NCBI RefSeq assembly: GCF_020711195.1
Contig: NZ_JAJFAT010000008.1
Coordinates: forward strand, 1 to 64,000
Length of the DNA: 64,000 nucleotides
Reading direction: 5' to 3'
Origin: Halanaerobium polyolivorans
GTDB lineage: Bacteria > Bacillota > Halanaerobiia > Halanaerobiales > Halanaerobiaceae
Shown: one piece after another, positions 39,852 to 49,143 of the stretch
Layout of the letters: each line of letters opens with the position of its first letter
Numbering within the stretch: the stretch's first letter is position 1
The notes under the pieces: model-generated
What the model saw: only the letters and a program-made list of their open reading frames with translations
The model's database searches: none
Told to the model about the DNA's origin: nothing
Position numbers and translations under genes: made by a program

Positions 39852-41201
39852 TTATAATAAAATAATTTCACAATCATATTTATCTTCAAGTTCTGTATAG
39901 TGATTTCCGGCTAAATCATTACCATAATAATCATAAATTATTTCCGGTAAAATCAACCTTTGGCAGTTAGGATTGTTTTTTTCAATAACTTTTTTCAAAT
40001 CACTGTTTAATAATAAGCCGGCTGCAAATATATTACCACCAAAAAATTCGTTTTCAGCTTTTAATAAAGTAAAATTATATCCTTCTCCTAAATATTTTTG
40101 GCTGATATTATTTAAAAGAGTAAAGGCAATTTTCGAGCTGATTGCTGTAGTAGAAATATTTTTGCCAGCTTTAGAGCTCTGCTCAAGATAAGCTAAAAGC
40201 TCTGCTTTTTTTCTGGCAGAAATATCATAGGAGATAATAATTCCCGATTTCTGGCCTGCCACTTTAGTTAAAGTAACAGTTCTTTTCCGTCCTTCTCTCT
40301 TAAAAATTATTTTAGGATCTGCACAAGCCTTGATTTTATAGAATGCATCAACCCTGCTTTTGATTTTTTGTCCGGCCACTTCTAAGATTATATCTCCCTT
40401 TTTTAGGCCAGCCTGATCAGCTGCAGATTCTTTAATAATACCCTCTAGCTCAGCTTTTAAATCGGTGATAATCTGGGGCTCAATTATAATCGGATAAGAA
40501 TAATTATCAGCTCTGCTGTTGATAAATTCTTTTAATTTGAAATAAAATCCAGGCTGAGCCTCATTGTTTCCTTCGGCAAAGTTACTGAATCCTGCTAAAA
40601 ATATTCTTAAACTTAGTGGAGGGTTATATCTTTCTAGAAAGTCGAGACTTTTTTCTAAACTTTCAAAACCCAGCTGATGATGCATTGATACTATACTGGC
40701 TTGAAAATCAATCGGATAATCTTTTAGCTCTTTGATTATTTTAAAAACATTATCAGCTTGAGGGTCATTCATCAAAAAAACCCGTTCCTCTGGACCCGGG
40801 GCATTTAAAGAAATATTTAACTCCAGTGGTTTTAATTCTGCTAATTGCTGTAGTTCTCTTACTTTGATAAAAGAAGCACTGGTGGTTATTTTAATTTCTG
40901 CTTCAGGCCTTTTTTTCCTTAAGAGTTTTAGTATTTCCATTATTTTAGGATGGGTAAAAGGTTCACCTTCAATTATTTTACTGGCTGATTCACCTATAAT
41001 AACGGCTTCTTTATGATCAAGAAACTCCAGCATAGTTTTAATCAGTTCAAAATCTAAGTGGCCAAAACTATATGTCTCAATTTCAGGTGGATTATTTTTA
41101 TGGCTGCAGAAAATACAGTTTAATTTACAGATAGAAGTTATAGGTAAAATATTATTTTCTTTGACAGTTTTAAATAAGATTTCTCTTTTATTTTTTAGCA
41201 T
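39852..41201 (-). CDS. Radical-SAM protein with internal PDZ domain, DUF512-like C-terminus
   Basis: A 449-aa protein. The radical-SAM cluster is CKLNCIFC (about residues 25-32), followed by a partial barrel to about residue 245. A PDZ-like segment follows (GIIKESAADQAGLKKGDIIL, then VAGQKIKS, about 253-290). The C-terminal part has FFGGNIFAAGLLLNSDL and LPEIIYDYYG, resembling the DUF512 tail. In the DUF512 proteins I know of, PDZ comes first; here radical SAM comes first. The substrate is unknown. It begins eight bases after tsaD and is probably cotranscribed with tsaE-tsaB-tsaD, though that does not prove a role in tRNA modification. Confidence 0.78.
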   Translation of the reverse strand: MLKNKREILFKTVKENNILPITSICKLNCIFCSHKNNPPEIETYSFGHLDFELIKTMLEFLDHKEAVIIGESASKIIEGEPFTHPKIMEILKLLRKKRPEAEIKITTSASFIKVRELQQLAELKPLELNISLNAPGPEERVFLMNDPQADNVFKIIKELKDYPIDFQASIVSMHHQLGFESLEKSLDFLERYNPPLSLRIFLAGFSNFAEGNNEAQPGFYFKLKEFINSRADNYSYPIIIEPQIITDLKAELEGIIKESAADQAGLKKGDIILEVAGQKIKSRVDAFYKIKACADPKIIFKREGRKRTVTLTKVAGQKSGIIISYDISARKKAELLAYLEQSSKAGKNISTTAISSKIAFTLLNNISQKYLGEGYNFTLLKAENEFFGGNIFAAGLLLNSDLKKVIEKNNPNCQRLILPEIIYDYYGNDLAGNHYTELEDKYDCEIILL

Positions 41202-41209
41202 CTTTTCAC

Positions 41210-42265
41210 CTACAGCTTTAAAGAAGGATCTGCACTGATGGCAAGTGAGGCAAAATCCCTGTCAAGATATTGATAATATGCTACTGCACCGATCATGGCA
41301 GCATTATCAGTACAAAGCTCCAGAGAAGGATAATAAAATTCAATTTCTACTTCCTTCAGCTCAGCTTCAACTACCTCTCTCAGCCTTTTATTTGCTGCAA
41401 CTCCTCCTGAAAGAACAACACTTTTGATATCATATTTTTTAACTGCTTCCAGTAGTTTTGAACTTAAGCTGTCAACTACAGCTTCCTGAAAACTTGCAGC
41501 AAGATCAGCCTGATCTATTTCTTTACCCTTTTGTTTTTGATTATTTATATAATTCATTACAGCTGTTTTAAGACCACTAAAACTGAAATCAAAGCTATTA
41601 TCAGCCATTACAGCTCTGGGAAAATCAATAGCCTGAGGATCTCCCTCTACAGCAGCTTTTTCAATCGCAGGACCACCTGGATATCCTAAACCCATATATC
41701 TTGCGATTTTATCAAAAGCCTCTCCAGCAGCATCATCTCTTGTTCTACCTAAAATTTCATAACCTTTAAGGTCTTCAAAATAAAGGAGATCAGTGTGACC
41801 ACCAGAAATAGTTAAGCAGATTAATGGTTTTTTAATTTGAGGATTATCAATAAAATTAGCATAGATATGGCCTGCAATATGATTTACAGCTATTAATGGT
41901 ATCTCTAAGCTCAAAGCAATAGCCTTAGCAGCAGTTAAACCAACTAAGAGTCCTCCAACAAGGCCCGGGCCATAAGTAGCTGCAACCGCATCTAAATCTC
42001 TAAATTCAAGGCCGGCCTTTTCTAAAGCCTCATCAATCACCGGCAGCAGTAGTTCTAAATGTTTACGCGAAGCTATTTCGGGTACTACTCCCCCGAATTT
42101 TTGATGCAGCTCTACCTGTGAAGATACCACATTTGCTAGAACTTCCAAACCGTTTTTATTAACAGAAGCTGCGGTTTCATCACAGGAGCTTTCTAAAGCC
42201 AATATGAAAATGTCATCTTCTTTATTTTTATAATTCCGTTTAGCATTCAAATTATTAACCCCCAT
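41210..42265 (-). CDS. tsaD: tRNA N6-threonylcarbamoyladenosine transferase TsaD
   Basis: A 351-aa ASKHA-fold protein. Metal ligands are in the HIAGHIYAN motif, and typical segments are ESSCDETAAS, ATYGPGLVGGLLVG and LSGGVAANKRLRE. With TsaB and TsaE it transfers threonylcarbamoyl to A37 of ANN-decoding tRNAs. Compared with usual starts, close to the ILALESSCDETA stretch, this reading has about 18 extra N-terminal residues. It overlaps the end of tsaB by 11 bases; a TTG five codons in is also possible. ATG 42265 is kept with reservation. Confidence 0.95.
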   Translation of the reverse strand: MGVNNLNAKRNYKNKEDDIFILALESSCDETAASVNKNGLEVLANVVSSQVELHQKFGGVVPEIASRKHLELLLPVIDEALEKAGLEFRDLDAVAATYGPGLVGGLLVGLTAAKAIALSLEIPLIAVNHIAGHIYANFIDNPQIKKPLICLTISGGHTDLLYFEDLKGYEILGRTRDDAAGEAFDKIARYMGLGYPGGPAIEKAAVEGDPQAIDFPRAVMADNSFDFSFSGLKTAVMNYINNQKQKGKEIDQADLAASFQEAVVDSLSSKLLEAVKKYDIKSVVLSGGVAANKRLREVVEAELKEVEIEFYYPSLELCTDNAAMIGAVAYYQYLDRDFASLAISADPSLKL

Positions 42266-42983
42266 ATTTCTGCTGCCAATTTAACTCTGCCTGTGGTTTT
42301 TTTAAATAGGCCGGTTTAAGCTGATAAATATCATCTTCCTGTCCCAAGTTAATATAATCTCTACCCAATCTCGCTAAAACTGCAGACCTGGGATAATTAT
42401 TTTCTGGGTCTGCAGTTATTACATTAAAATTCTCTCTCTTCAATATTTCGGCTGCTTTATCAGTTTTATCACCAAGCAGCAGTATCTCTTCACCTTTATA
42501 AGCTGATAAAAGCTCTGCTAATTGCTCTATTTTAATGCTGGAAGCCTGATAAAGCTCTTTTAAATTTAATTTCTTTTCTAAATCAGTTTTAAAATCAGCT
42601 TTTTTTCTGCTGTAAAAAGAATAATAGACCCTAGCCCTTCTAGCATCAAGCATTGTTAATATATAATCAGCCCTCTGTCCGGCAGCCATAATCTCTAAGG
42701 TAGAAATACCCTTAACAGGGATATCAAAAATTCTACCAAGCATTTTAGCAGTTGTAATAGCTATTCTGAGTCCGGTAAATGAACCCGGCCCGATAGAAAC
42801 TGCAATTGCATCTAAATCCTGAGCTTTAATTGCAAAAGTTTGAAAAAGTTCTTCCATTAAGGGGAGTAATTTTTCACTGTGTTGTCTTTTTAAACTCAAA
42901 TTATATTCTGCTTTAACTAGATTATCTTCTAAAAGAGATAAAGCTAAATAATCTGTTGAAGTATCAATCCCTAGAATTAACAT
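42255..42983 (-). CDS. tsaB: tRNA threonylcarbamoyladenosine biosynthesis protein TsaB
   Basis: A 242-aa TsaB starting LILGIDTSTDYLALSL, with AVSIGPGSFTGLRI as the second family signature. It is an inactive TsaD paralogue that dimerises with TsaD in t6A synthesis. It overlaps tsaE by 20 bases and tsaD by 11, so translation is coupled. The rimI gene often found here is absent. Confidence 0.95.
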   Translation of the reverse strand: MLILGIDTSTDYLALSLLEDNLVKAEYNLSLKRQHSEKLLPLMEELFQTFAIKAQDLDAIAVSIGPGSFTGLRIAITTAKMLGRIFDIPVKGISTLEIMAAGQRADYILTMLDARRARVYYSFYSRKKADFKTDLEKKLNLKELYQASSIKIEQLAELLSAYKGEEILLLGDKTDKAAEILKRENFNVITADPENNYPRSAVLARLGRDYINLGQEDDIYQLKPAYLKKPQAELNWQQKYGG

Positions 42984-43449
42984 TTTTAAACAACCTTTCC
43001 ACTAATCTCTCTGCCTTTTTTCCTTCACCACTGATAATTATCTCTCTTTTATCATTTGTTTTTTTAATAATCTCTATAAAAATAAAATCAGCCGGAATTA
43101 AAGATAGAGCAATTTCCGGCCATTCTATTAATATAACAGCATCTCTGTTTAAATAATCTTCAAAACCGATTTCTATCAATTCTTCACTTTTATCAAGCCT
43201 GTATAAATCCATATGAATTATTTCCTGAGCAGCTCGATATTCTTGAACAAGATTAAAGGTCGGACTTGTAACCTCATCTTCATAACCTAAAGCAGAAGCT
43301 ATACCCTGGGCCATTAAAGTTTTACCTGAACCAAGTTCCCCCTTAAGCAGGATCAGGCTTGGGGGGTCTAAGTAAGCAGCTATTTTTTTTGCGAATTCAA
43401 TGCTCTGCTCAGCAGAGCTGCTGATAAATTTAAGCTCTTCTCTTGTCAT
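42964..43449 (-). CDS. tsaE: tRNA threonylcarbamoyladenosine biosynthesis ATPase TsaE
   Basis: A 161-aa P-loop protein: LKGELGSGKTLMAQGIA (Walker A, about residues 35-51), then VTSPTFNLVQEY and a Walker B-like MDLYRLD. TsaE hydrolyses ATP to reset the TsaBD complex during t6A formation. It starts immediately before the proC stop is cleared and overlaps tsaB. ATG at 43449. Confidence 0.95.
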   Translation of the reverse strand: MTREELKFISSSAEQSIEFAKKIAAYLDPPSLILLKGELGSGKTLMAQGIASALGYEDEVTSPTFNLVQEYRAAQEIIHMDLYRLDKSEELIEIGFEDYLNRDAVILIEWPEIALSLIPADFIFIEIIKKTNDKREIIISGEGKKAERLVERLFKNVNSRD

Positions 43450-44253
43450 TTATTTGCCCAGCTCCTCTGATCTTTCTGCTGCTGCAGAAACAGCTTTAAT
43501 AACTGCTGATCTAAAGCCAGATTCTTCTAAAGAAGCTACCCCAGCAATGGTTGTCCCACCTGGAGATGTAACCATATCTTTTAACTCAGCAGGATGTTTT
43601 TGGCTCTCTAAAACCATCTCTGCTCCACCTTTAAGGGTTTGAGCAGCAAGTTTAAGGGCGGTTTGCCTGTCCAAGCCTTTTAATACACCTGCATCAGATA
43701 AAGCCTCAATAAAAAGGTAAACAAAAGCAGGCCCACTACCACTTAAAGCGGTAACTGCATCCATCTGCTCTTCTTTAACTTCAATAATCCTGCCAAAAGC
43801 TTTAAAGACCTTTTTAACAAATAGTCTCTCTTTTTCAGCCAAATCATCTGCAAAGGATAGGGCACTCATCCCCTCTCCAACCAGGGCAGGAGTATTGGGC
43901 ATTACCCTCACAACCCTGCTATTTTGACTTAGTTTAGCTTCAATAAATTCTCTTTTTATCCCGGCAGCAATAGAAATGATTAGCTTATCAGCACTAAGAG
44001 CTTTTATTTCTTCTAAGACCTGAGAAAAGATCTGAGGTTTTACAGCCAAAATAACATAATCGGCTTCAAACACCGCTTCTTTATTATCACTTGTAAAATG
44101 AATTTCTGGATATTTATTTTTTAAAGCAAAATCAGCTGCTGCAAATTTTTTATCAGCTGCTGCAATATCCTCAGCAGCTAAGATATTATTATTCAAAATT
44201 CCCTCTAAAATAGTCTGACCCATATTACCAAGTCCAATAATAGCTAGTTTCAT
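43450..44253 (-). CDS. proC: Pyrroline-5-carboxylate reductase
   Basis: A 267-aa ProC with the N-terminal dinucleotide motif IGLGNMGQTILEGI, VRVMPNTPALVGEGM in the middle and the C-terminal LKDMVTSPGGTTIAG signature. It catalyses the last step of proline synthesis with NAD(P)H. It is directly downstream of proA (18 bases) and upstream of tsaE with no gap. Proline is a common compatible solute in salt-tolerant bacteria, but the operon alone does not show that role. Confidence 0.96.
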   Translation of the reverse strand: MKLAIIGLGNMGQTILEGILNNNILAAEDIAAADKKFAAADFALKNKYPEIHFTSDNKEAVFEADYVILAVKPQIFSQVLEEIKALSADKLIISIAAGIKREFIEAKLSQNSRVVRVMPNTPALVGEGMSALSFADDLAEKERLFVKKVFKAFGRIIEVKEEQMDAVTALSGSGPAFVYLFIEALSDAGVLKGLDRQTALKLAAQTLKGGAEMVLESQKHPAELKDMVTSPGGTTIAGVASLEESGFRSAVIKAVSAAAERSEELGK

Positions 44254-44271
44254 CTTGACCTCCTAAATAAA

Positions 44272-45528
44272 CTATTCTCTAATCTGTCCATCACCCATAA
44301 TTATATACTTTGTAGTTGTTAACTCTTTTAATCCCATTGGACCACGAGCATGAAGTTTTTGGGTGCTGATTCCTGTTTCTGCTCCCAGACCAAATTGACC
44401 TCCATCAGTAAATCTGGTTGAAGCATTAACATATACAGCTGCAGCATCTATCTCATCTAAAAATTTCCTTGCTGTAGTATAATTTTCGGTGATTATCGCT
44501 TCAGAATGTTTTGTTCCATATTTATAAATATGCTCAACTGCTTCAGAATAGTCATCCACAACCTTAACAGCCATAATATAATCTTTATATTCTTTATAAT
44601 AATCTTCTTCAACAGCATCTTTTATTCCGGGAAGAATGGCCTTTGTTTTTTGACAGCCGCGGAGCTCAACATTGCTTTCTGCAAAAATCCTCCCCATTTC
44701 AGGCAGAAATTCCTCTGCAATTTCACTATCAACAAGCAGGCTCTCAGCAGCATTACAAACTGCAGGACGAGAGTATTTAGCATTAAAGACTATTTTTTTA
44801 GCCTTAGTTATATCAGCATCTTTATTAACATAGACATGGCAGTTACCAACCCCGGTTTCAATTACAGGGATCTTTGATTCATTAACCACCTTTTGAATTA
44901 AACCTGCTCCCCCTCGTGGAATTAAAACATCTAAATAATCGCTTAATGTAAATAAAACATCAACAGCCTTGCGGTCGGTTGTTGAGATAAGTTGAACACT
45001 ATCTTTGTCTAAACCGGCTTCATTTAAGCCATCCTGAATAATATTGGCTAAAATTTGATTTGAGTTGAAGGCATTTGAGCCACCTCTTAAAATTACAGAA
45101 TTACCTGATTTAAGACAAAGTCCTGCCACATCTACCGTTACATTAGGACGAGCCTCATAAATAATGGCTATGACTCCAAGTGGAACCCTGATCTGACCAA
45201 TCTGCAAACCATTGGGACGTTTCCACATTTTTGGAACTTCACCAATAGGATCTTCCTGAGCAGCGACATCTCTTAAGCCCTGGGCCATTGCTTCAATCCT
45301 GTCTTCACTTAATTTTAAACGGTCTAAAAGGGCTCTACTTAAACCATTGGCTCTACCATTACTCATATCCTCTTCATTAATTTCCAGTATTTCAGCCTGT
45401 CTTTCGATTAACTTGTCTGCAATTAAATTTAAGGCCTTGTTTTTATCTCCTGTTGAAGCTTTAGCCAGTTTCCTTGCAGCCTCTTTAGCAGCATCAGCCT
45501 GAGAAATCAACTCTTCTCTAATACTCAT
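44272..45528 (-). CDS. proA: Glutamate-5-semialdehyde dehydrogenase
   Basis: A 418-aa gamma-glutamyl-phosphate reductase. The catalytic Cys is in SRPAVCNAAESLL, and HSEAIITENY and FGLGAETGISTQKLHARGPMG are typical. It reduces glutamyl-5-phosphate to the semialdehyde with NADPH. It overlaps the end of proB by 11 bases, and the three pro genes form a complete glutamate-to-proline path. Confidence 0.97.
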   Translation of the reverse strand: MSIREELISQADAAKEAARKLAKASTGDKNKALNLIADKLIERQAEILEINEEDMSNGRANGLSRALLDRLKLSEDRIEAMAQGLRDVAAQEDPIGEVPKMWKRPNGLQIGQIRVPLGVIAIIYEARPNVTVDVAGLCLKSGNSVILRGGSNAFNSNQILANIIQDGLNEAGLDKDSVQLISTTDRKAVDVLFTLSDYLDVLIPRGGAGLIQKVVNESKIPVIETGVGNCHVYVNKDADITKAKKIVFNAKYSRPAVCNAAESLLVDSEIAEEFLPEMGRIFAESNVELRGCQKTKAILPGIKDAVEEDYYKEYKDYIMAVKVVDDYSEAVEHIYKYGTKHSEAIITENYTTARKFLDEIDAAAVYVNASTRFTDGGQFGLGAETGISTQKLHARGPMGLKELTTTKYIIMGDGQIRE

Positions 45529-46654
45529 TATGATCTCCTCCTATTACCATATTATCCCTATGGATTACTTCGCTTTTATTAAAATAACCAAGAATGTTTT
45601 TGATCTCTTCTGAATGAGCTCCTTTGATTTTTTCGATCTCATCAGAACTATAATTTACAATACCTCTACCAATGGTCTGCTCTCCATCACTGATTAAAAC
45701 AAGTTCTCCACTATTAAAATCTGCTTCAACTCCAGTAATACCACCTGGCAGCAGACTTTTACCCCTTTTGATTAGAGCATCTGCAGCACCTTTATCAACA
45801 AAAACCTTTCCTGAAGGGGGCAAATTAAAATTGAGCCATTGTTTTCTTTTAGATAAGCTATCTTTCTCAGCTAAAAAAGTAGTACCAATATTATATTCTT
45901 TTTTTTCAGCCATCTTAACTAAATCCAAAAGAGAATTTTTATCTTCTGCAGGACCAATAATCATTACAATACCTGAATTTACAGCAATTTTTGCTGCCTC
46001 TATTTTGGTCTGCATACCACCAGTACCAACTGAACTGCCTCTACCACCGGCCATATCCTCGATATCTTGATTAATTTTTTCAACCAGAGAAATCAGCTTT
46101 AAATTTTTTTCATTATCTGCTGGTGAGATATTATATAGGCCTTCTACATCAGAAAGATTGATCAATAAATCAGCTTCAACAAGCCCTGCAACTCTAGCTG
46201 AAAGTGTATCATTGTCTCCAACCTTGATCTCATTTGTAACAACAGTATCATTTTCATTAATTACAGGTACTACCCCATAATCTAAAAGTTCTGTGAGGGT
46301 ATTGAAAGCATTTAAATATCTGCTTCTATTTTCTAAATCACTTGAAGTTAATAAAATTTGGGCACATTTTTCCCCATATTCACGAAAAAATTTATTATAT
46401 ATTCCGATCAATAGTCCCTGACCAACAGCAGCACAGGCCTGTTGTTCAGGAATAGATTTAGGTCTTTTGACAAAACCCAATTCTCCCATTCCAGCAGCAA
46501 TAGCACCAGAACTAACCAGTATTACATCTCTACCCTGGTTTTTTAAATCAACCAGCTGTCTGGTCAAATTATCAATTTTTGTAAAATTAAGCTTGGCATT
46601 TTTACTGCTTAGAGAACTGCTCCCTATTTTTACTACAATTCTTTTAAAATCCAT
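45518..46654 (-). CDS. proB: Glutamate 5-kinase
   Basis: A 378-aa ProB: amino-acid-kinase domain (KIGSSSLSSK, DVILVSSGAIAAGM, VPVINENDTV, GTGGMQTKIEAA) and a C-terminal PUA domain (about residues 280-365). It phosphorylates glutamate and is normally feedback-inhibited by proline. It heads the proB-proA-proC-tsaE-tsaB-tsaD-radical-SAM series. A TATAAT with a weak -35 lies about 40 bases upstream, and the leader is too short for a T-box. Confidence 0.97.
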   Translation of the reverse strand: MDFKRIVVKIGSSSLSSKNAKLNFTKIDNLTRQLVDLKNQGRDVILVSSGAIAAGMGELGFVKRPKSIPEQQACAAVGQGLLIGIYNKFFREYGEKCAQILLTSSDLENRSRYLNAFNTLTELLDYGVVPVINENDTVVTNEIKVGDNDTLSARVAGLVEADLLINLSDVEGLYNISPADNEKNLKLISLVEKINQDIEDMAGGRGSSVGTGGMQTKIEAAKIAVNSGIVMIIGPAEDKNSLLDLVKMAEKKEYNIGTTFLAEKDSLSKRKQWLNFNLPPSGKVFVDKGAADALIKRGKSLLPGGITGVEADFNSGELVLISDGEQTIGRGIVNYSSDEIEKIKGAHSEEIKNILGYFNKSEVIHRDNMVIGGDHNEY

Positions 46655-46735
46655 AAAATATCATCCTGTCTTTTATACTTTAAAATTTATTATATCAAAT
46701 TTAAAAAGAATTAAAAAGCTTAAAACCCTTCTCAT

Positions 46736-47215
46736 TTAATAATGTTCGACCTCAAGCAGCTTTTCACCACTTTCTACCCAGCCACTTTTTAAGAATTTGA
46801 TATTTTTAACCTTATCCATATTTGTAATCACAATTGGTGTAAAAATCCCATCTGCATTTTTTTTAATATAATCAAGATCGATTTCAATTAAAGGTGTACC
46901 CACTTCGAGCTTATCCCCATTTTTTATTTTTTTACTAAAGCCTTTCCCATTAAGTCTAATGGTATTGATTCCTATGTGAATTAAAATTTCTAAGCCCAAA
47001 TCTGTTTGAATGCCCAGGGCATGTCCGGTAGTAAAGACCTGAACTACCTCACCCGCACAAGGAGATTTTAACACCTTATCTTCAGGCTCAACTGCAATCC
47101 CATCTCCCAAGATCTTTTTGGCAAATGTCTCATCACTTAAATCCTGTAATTTAATCACTTTTCCTGAAAATGGTGCAGCAAGATATTCTGTTTTTTTCTT
47201 AAAGATATCCAACAT
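46736..47215 (-). CDS. PTS IIA component, glucose type
   Basis: A 159-aa PTS_EIIA_1 protein. The two conserved histidines are H65 (TTGHALGI) and H80 (ILIHIGINTIRLNG); H80 is the phosphorylated residue. It relays phosphate from HPr to a IIBC permease that is not in this window. It stands alone between the hydA terminator and proB, so it may serve several permeases. It is unrelated in fold to the mannitol IIA at 3822-4262. A TATAAT lies upstream near 47247. Confidence 0.9.
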   Translation of the reverse strand: MLDIFKKKTEYLAAPFSGKVIKLQDLSDETFAKKILGDGIAVEPEDKVLKSPCAGEVVQVFTTGHALGIQTDLGLEILIHIGINTIRLNGKGFSKKIKNGDKLEVGTPLIEIDLDYIKKNADGIFTPIVITNMDKVKNIKFLKSGWVESGEKLLEVEHY

Positions 47216-47296
47216 TTATCTCTCCCCCCCTCTCTTTTATCTATTATAATACAAATCAAATCAATTTAACAGAAATAATTATTGGCAGATTAATAT

Positions 47297-47339
47297 AAAA
47301 AAAGCTGTACCATTTAATAGCTTAAACAGCACAGCTTTT
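47297..47339 (-). terminator. Terminator of the hydrogenase operon
   Basis: AAAAGCTGT and ACAGCTTTT with a 22-base loop that has a smaller stem, followed by T7 on the minus strand. Confidence 0.8.
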
Positions 47340-47391
47340 GATAATCAATTTAAATATTCAACATCAAAATGCCAAATATCAATTTTTTAAT

Positions 47392-49116
47392 TTAGTTTTT
47401 AGGTCTGCTCTTATAGGTGGTGTGTAATAAATGATGTGATTCTCCACTCATTGGCTCACCTAAGAACTCTTTATATAGTTTAATAACCTGTGGGTTTTTG
47501 TGTGATTTACGAACAACACTTTTATCATCGATCCCACTTAAACCTGTACCTCTTTTAATTTTCTTCTCTTTGGTTGCAGGTCTGGGCTGACCTCCACCAC
47601 CAACACAACCATGAGGACAGGCCATAACTTCTATGAAGTCACACTCGCAGTCTCCCTCTCTACATGCCTCCAGAAGTTTTTCTGCATTACCAAGACCATT
47701 AGCAATAGCAATTTTTACAGTTCTATCACCAATTTCAACCTCTGCAAAATTAACCCCTCTAAAGCCAAGATTTAATTGCTCAAGTGGTTCCCCGGTTAAT
47801 TTTTCTTTTACGGTTCTAACTGCAGCTTCTGCAACTCCACCTGTGGTACCAAAAATAGTTCCAGCACCGGTTGAAGTTCCCATTAATTCATCAAAATCTT
47901 CATCAGCCAATTTAGAGAAGTTGATCCCCATTTCTTTGATCATCCGGGCCAGTTCTCTGGTTGTTAAAACAGCATCTGTATCTTTAAAACGGGTTGCATT
48001 GATTTCTTCTCTATTCTTTTCAAACTTTTTAGCTGTACAGGGCATGATTGCAACTGTATAAACATCTTTTGCTTTAACTCCTGACTGCTGAGGATAATAG
48101 GTTTTACCCAGGGCAGAAAACATCTGCATCGGTGATTTAGCAGAAGAAAGATGATTTAAAAGATCAGAATAGTTATGCTCAGCATATTTAACCCAGCCTG
48201 GACAGCAGGATGTGATATGAGGTAAAGTACCTTCACCTTCTAATTTCTTTAAGAACTCACTTCCCTCTTCTAATATTGTTAGATCTGCTGCAAAGTCGGT
48301 TGAGAATATCTTATCAAACCCAAGTCTTCTTAAAGCAGCAACCATTTTTCCGGTTACTACAGAACCAGCTCTCATACCAAACTCTTCACCTAAGGTAGCC
48401 TGAATAGAAGGAGCAGTCTGCACAATTACATGTATATCATCATCTTCTAAGGCAGACCATACCTTCTCGATTTCACTTTTTTCATTAATTGCCCCAACTG
48501 GACAGACTGAAGCACATTGACCACAGTTTGCACAGTTTACATCTCTCTGCGGCATGTCAAAAGCAGTTGTTACTACTGAATTAAAACCTCTCTGAGTAAA
48601 CTGTAGAGCAGAAACTCCCTGAACTTCTTCACAGATTCTAACACAGCGACCACAGAGAATACATTTATTCAAATCTCTTCTTAAAGCAGGTCCTACATCA
48701 TCAATTTCGTGTTCTCTTACTGCACCAGAAACCCTTTCTATATCTTCTTTGGTAATACCAAGGTCATAGGTAATATCCTGCAGTTCACAGCTGCCATTAC
48801 GATTACAACCTAAGCAATCATTAGGGTGATTTGCTAAAAGAAGCTCAACATTTCTTCTTCTGGCTTTTCTGGCCTTAATACTGCGGGTATTAATTTTCAT
48901 GCCCGCATTTACCGGAGCAGCACAGGAGGCGAGAAGTTCTCCACTTTCTTCTTCCTCAACAACACAAACCCTACAGGCACCGTGTAAGCTTAAATCAGGG
49001 TGATAACATAATACAGGTACATCAATACCAACTGACTTGGCAGCATCCAAAATCGTACTACCTTCACTAACTTCTATTGTCTGCTTATCTATTTGAAGTT
49101 TAACTTTGTTCTCCAT
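47392..49116 (-). CDS. hydA: [FeFe] hydrogenase catalytic subunit HydA
   Basis: A 574-aa hydrogenase. The N-terminal [2Fe-2S] domain has cysteines in CYHPDLSLHGACRVC. Then come a His-Cys [4Fe-4S] segment (HPNDCLGCNRNGSC) and two ferredoxin clusters (CILCGRCVRIC and CANCGQCASVC). The H-cluster motifs are TSCCPGW, MPCTAKK and ACPHGCVGGGGQ, all ligands present, including the proton-transfer Cys of TSCC. It produces H2 from protons using electrons of NADH and reduced ferredoxin through HydB and HydC. It is the last gene of the operon. ATG at 49116. Confidence 0.96.
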   Translation of the reverse strand: MENKVKLQIDKQTIEVSEGSTILDAAKSVGIDVPVLCYHPDLSLHGACRVCVVEEEESGELLASCAAPVNAGMKINTRSIKARKARRRNVELLLANHPNDCLGCNRNGSCELQDITYDLGITKEDIERVSGAVREHEIDDVGPALRRDLNKCILCGRCVRICEEVQGVSALQFTQRGFNSVVTTAFDMPQRDVNCANCGQCASVCPVGAINEKSEIEKVWSALEDDDIHVIVQTAPSIQATLGEEFGMRAGSVVTGKMVAALRRLGFDKIFSTDFAADLTILEEGSEFLKKLEGEGTLPHITSCCPGWVKYAEHNYSDLLNHLSSAKSPMQMFSALGKTYYPQQSGVKAKDVYTVAIMPCTAKKFEKNREEINATRFKDTDAVLTTRELARMIKEMGINFSKLADEDFDELMGTSTGAGTIFGTTGGVAEAAVRTVKEKLTGEPLEQLNLGFRGVNFAEVEIGDRTVKIAIANGLGNAEKLLEACREGDCECDFIEVMACPHGCVGGGGQPRPATKEKKIKRGTGLSGIDDKSVVRKSHKNPQVIKLYKEFLGEPMSGESHHLLHTTYKSRPKN

Positions 49117-49143
49117 TAATTTAATTCCCTCCTATTATCAGGA

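Noticed and set aside
45672-46070. Plus-strand frame of 132 codons opposite proB
   Set aside because: It is fully inside proB, has no ribosome-binding site and no recognisable domain; the same applies to other long antisense frames across the window.
46655-46735. Proline T-box leader before proB
   Set aside because: Only about 80 bases separate proB from the PTS gene, and no T-box core sequence or antiterminator is visible.
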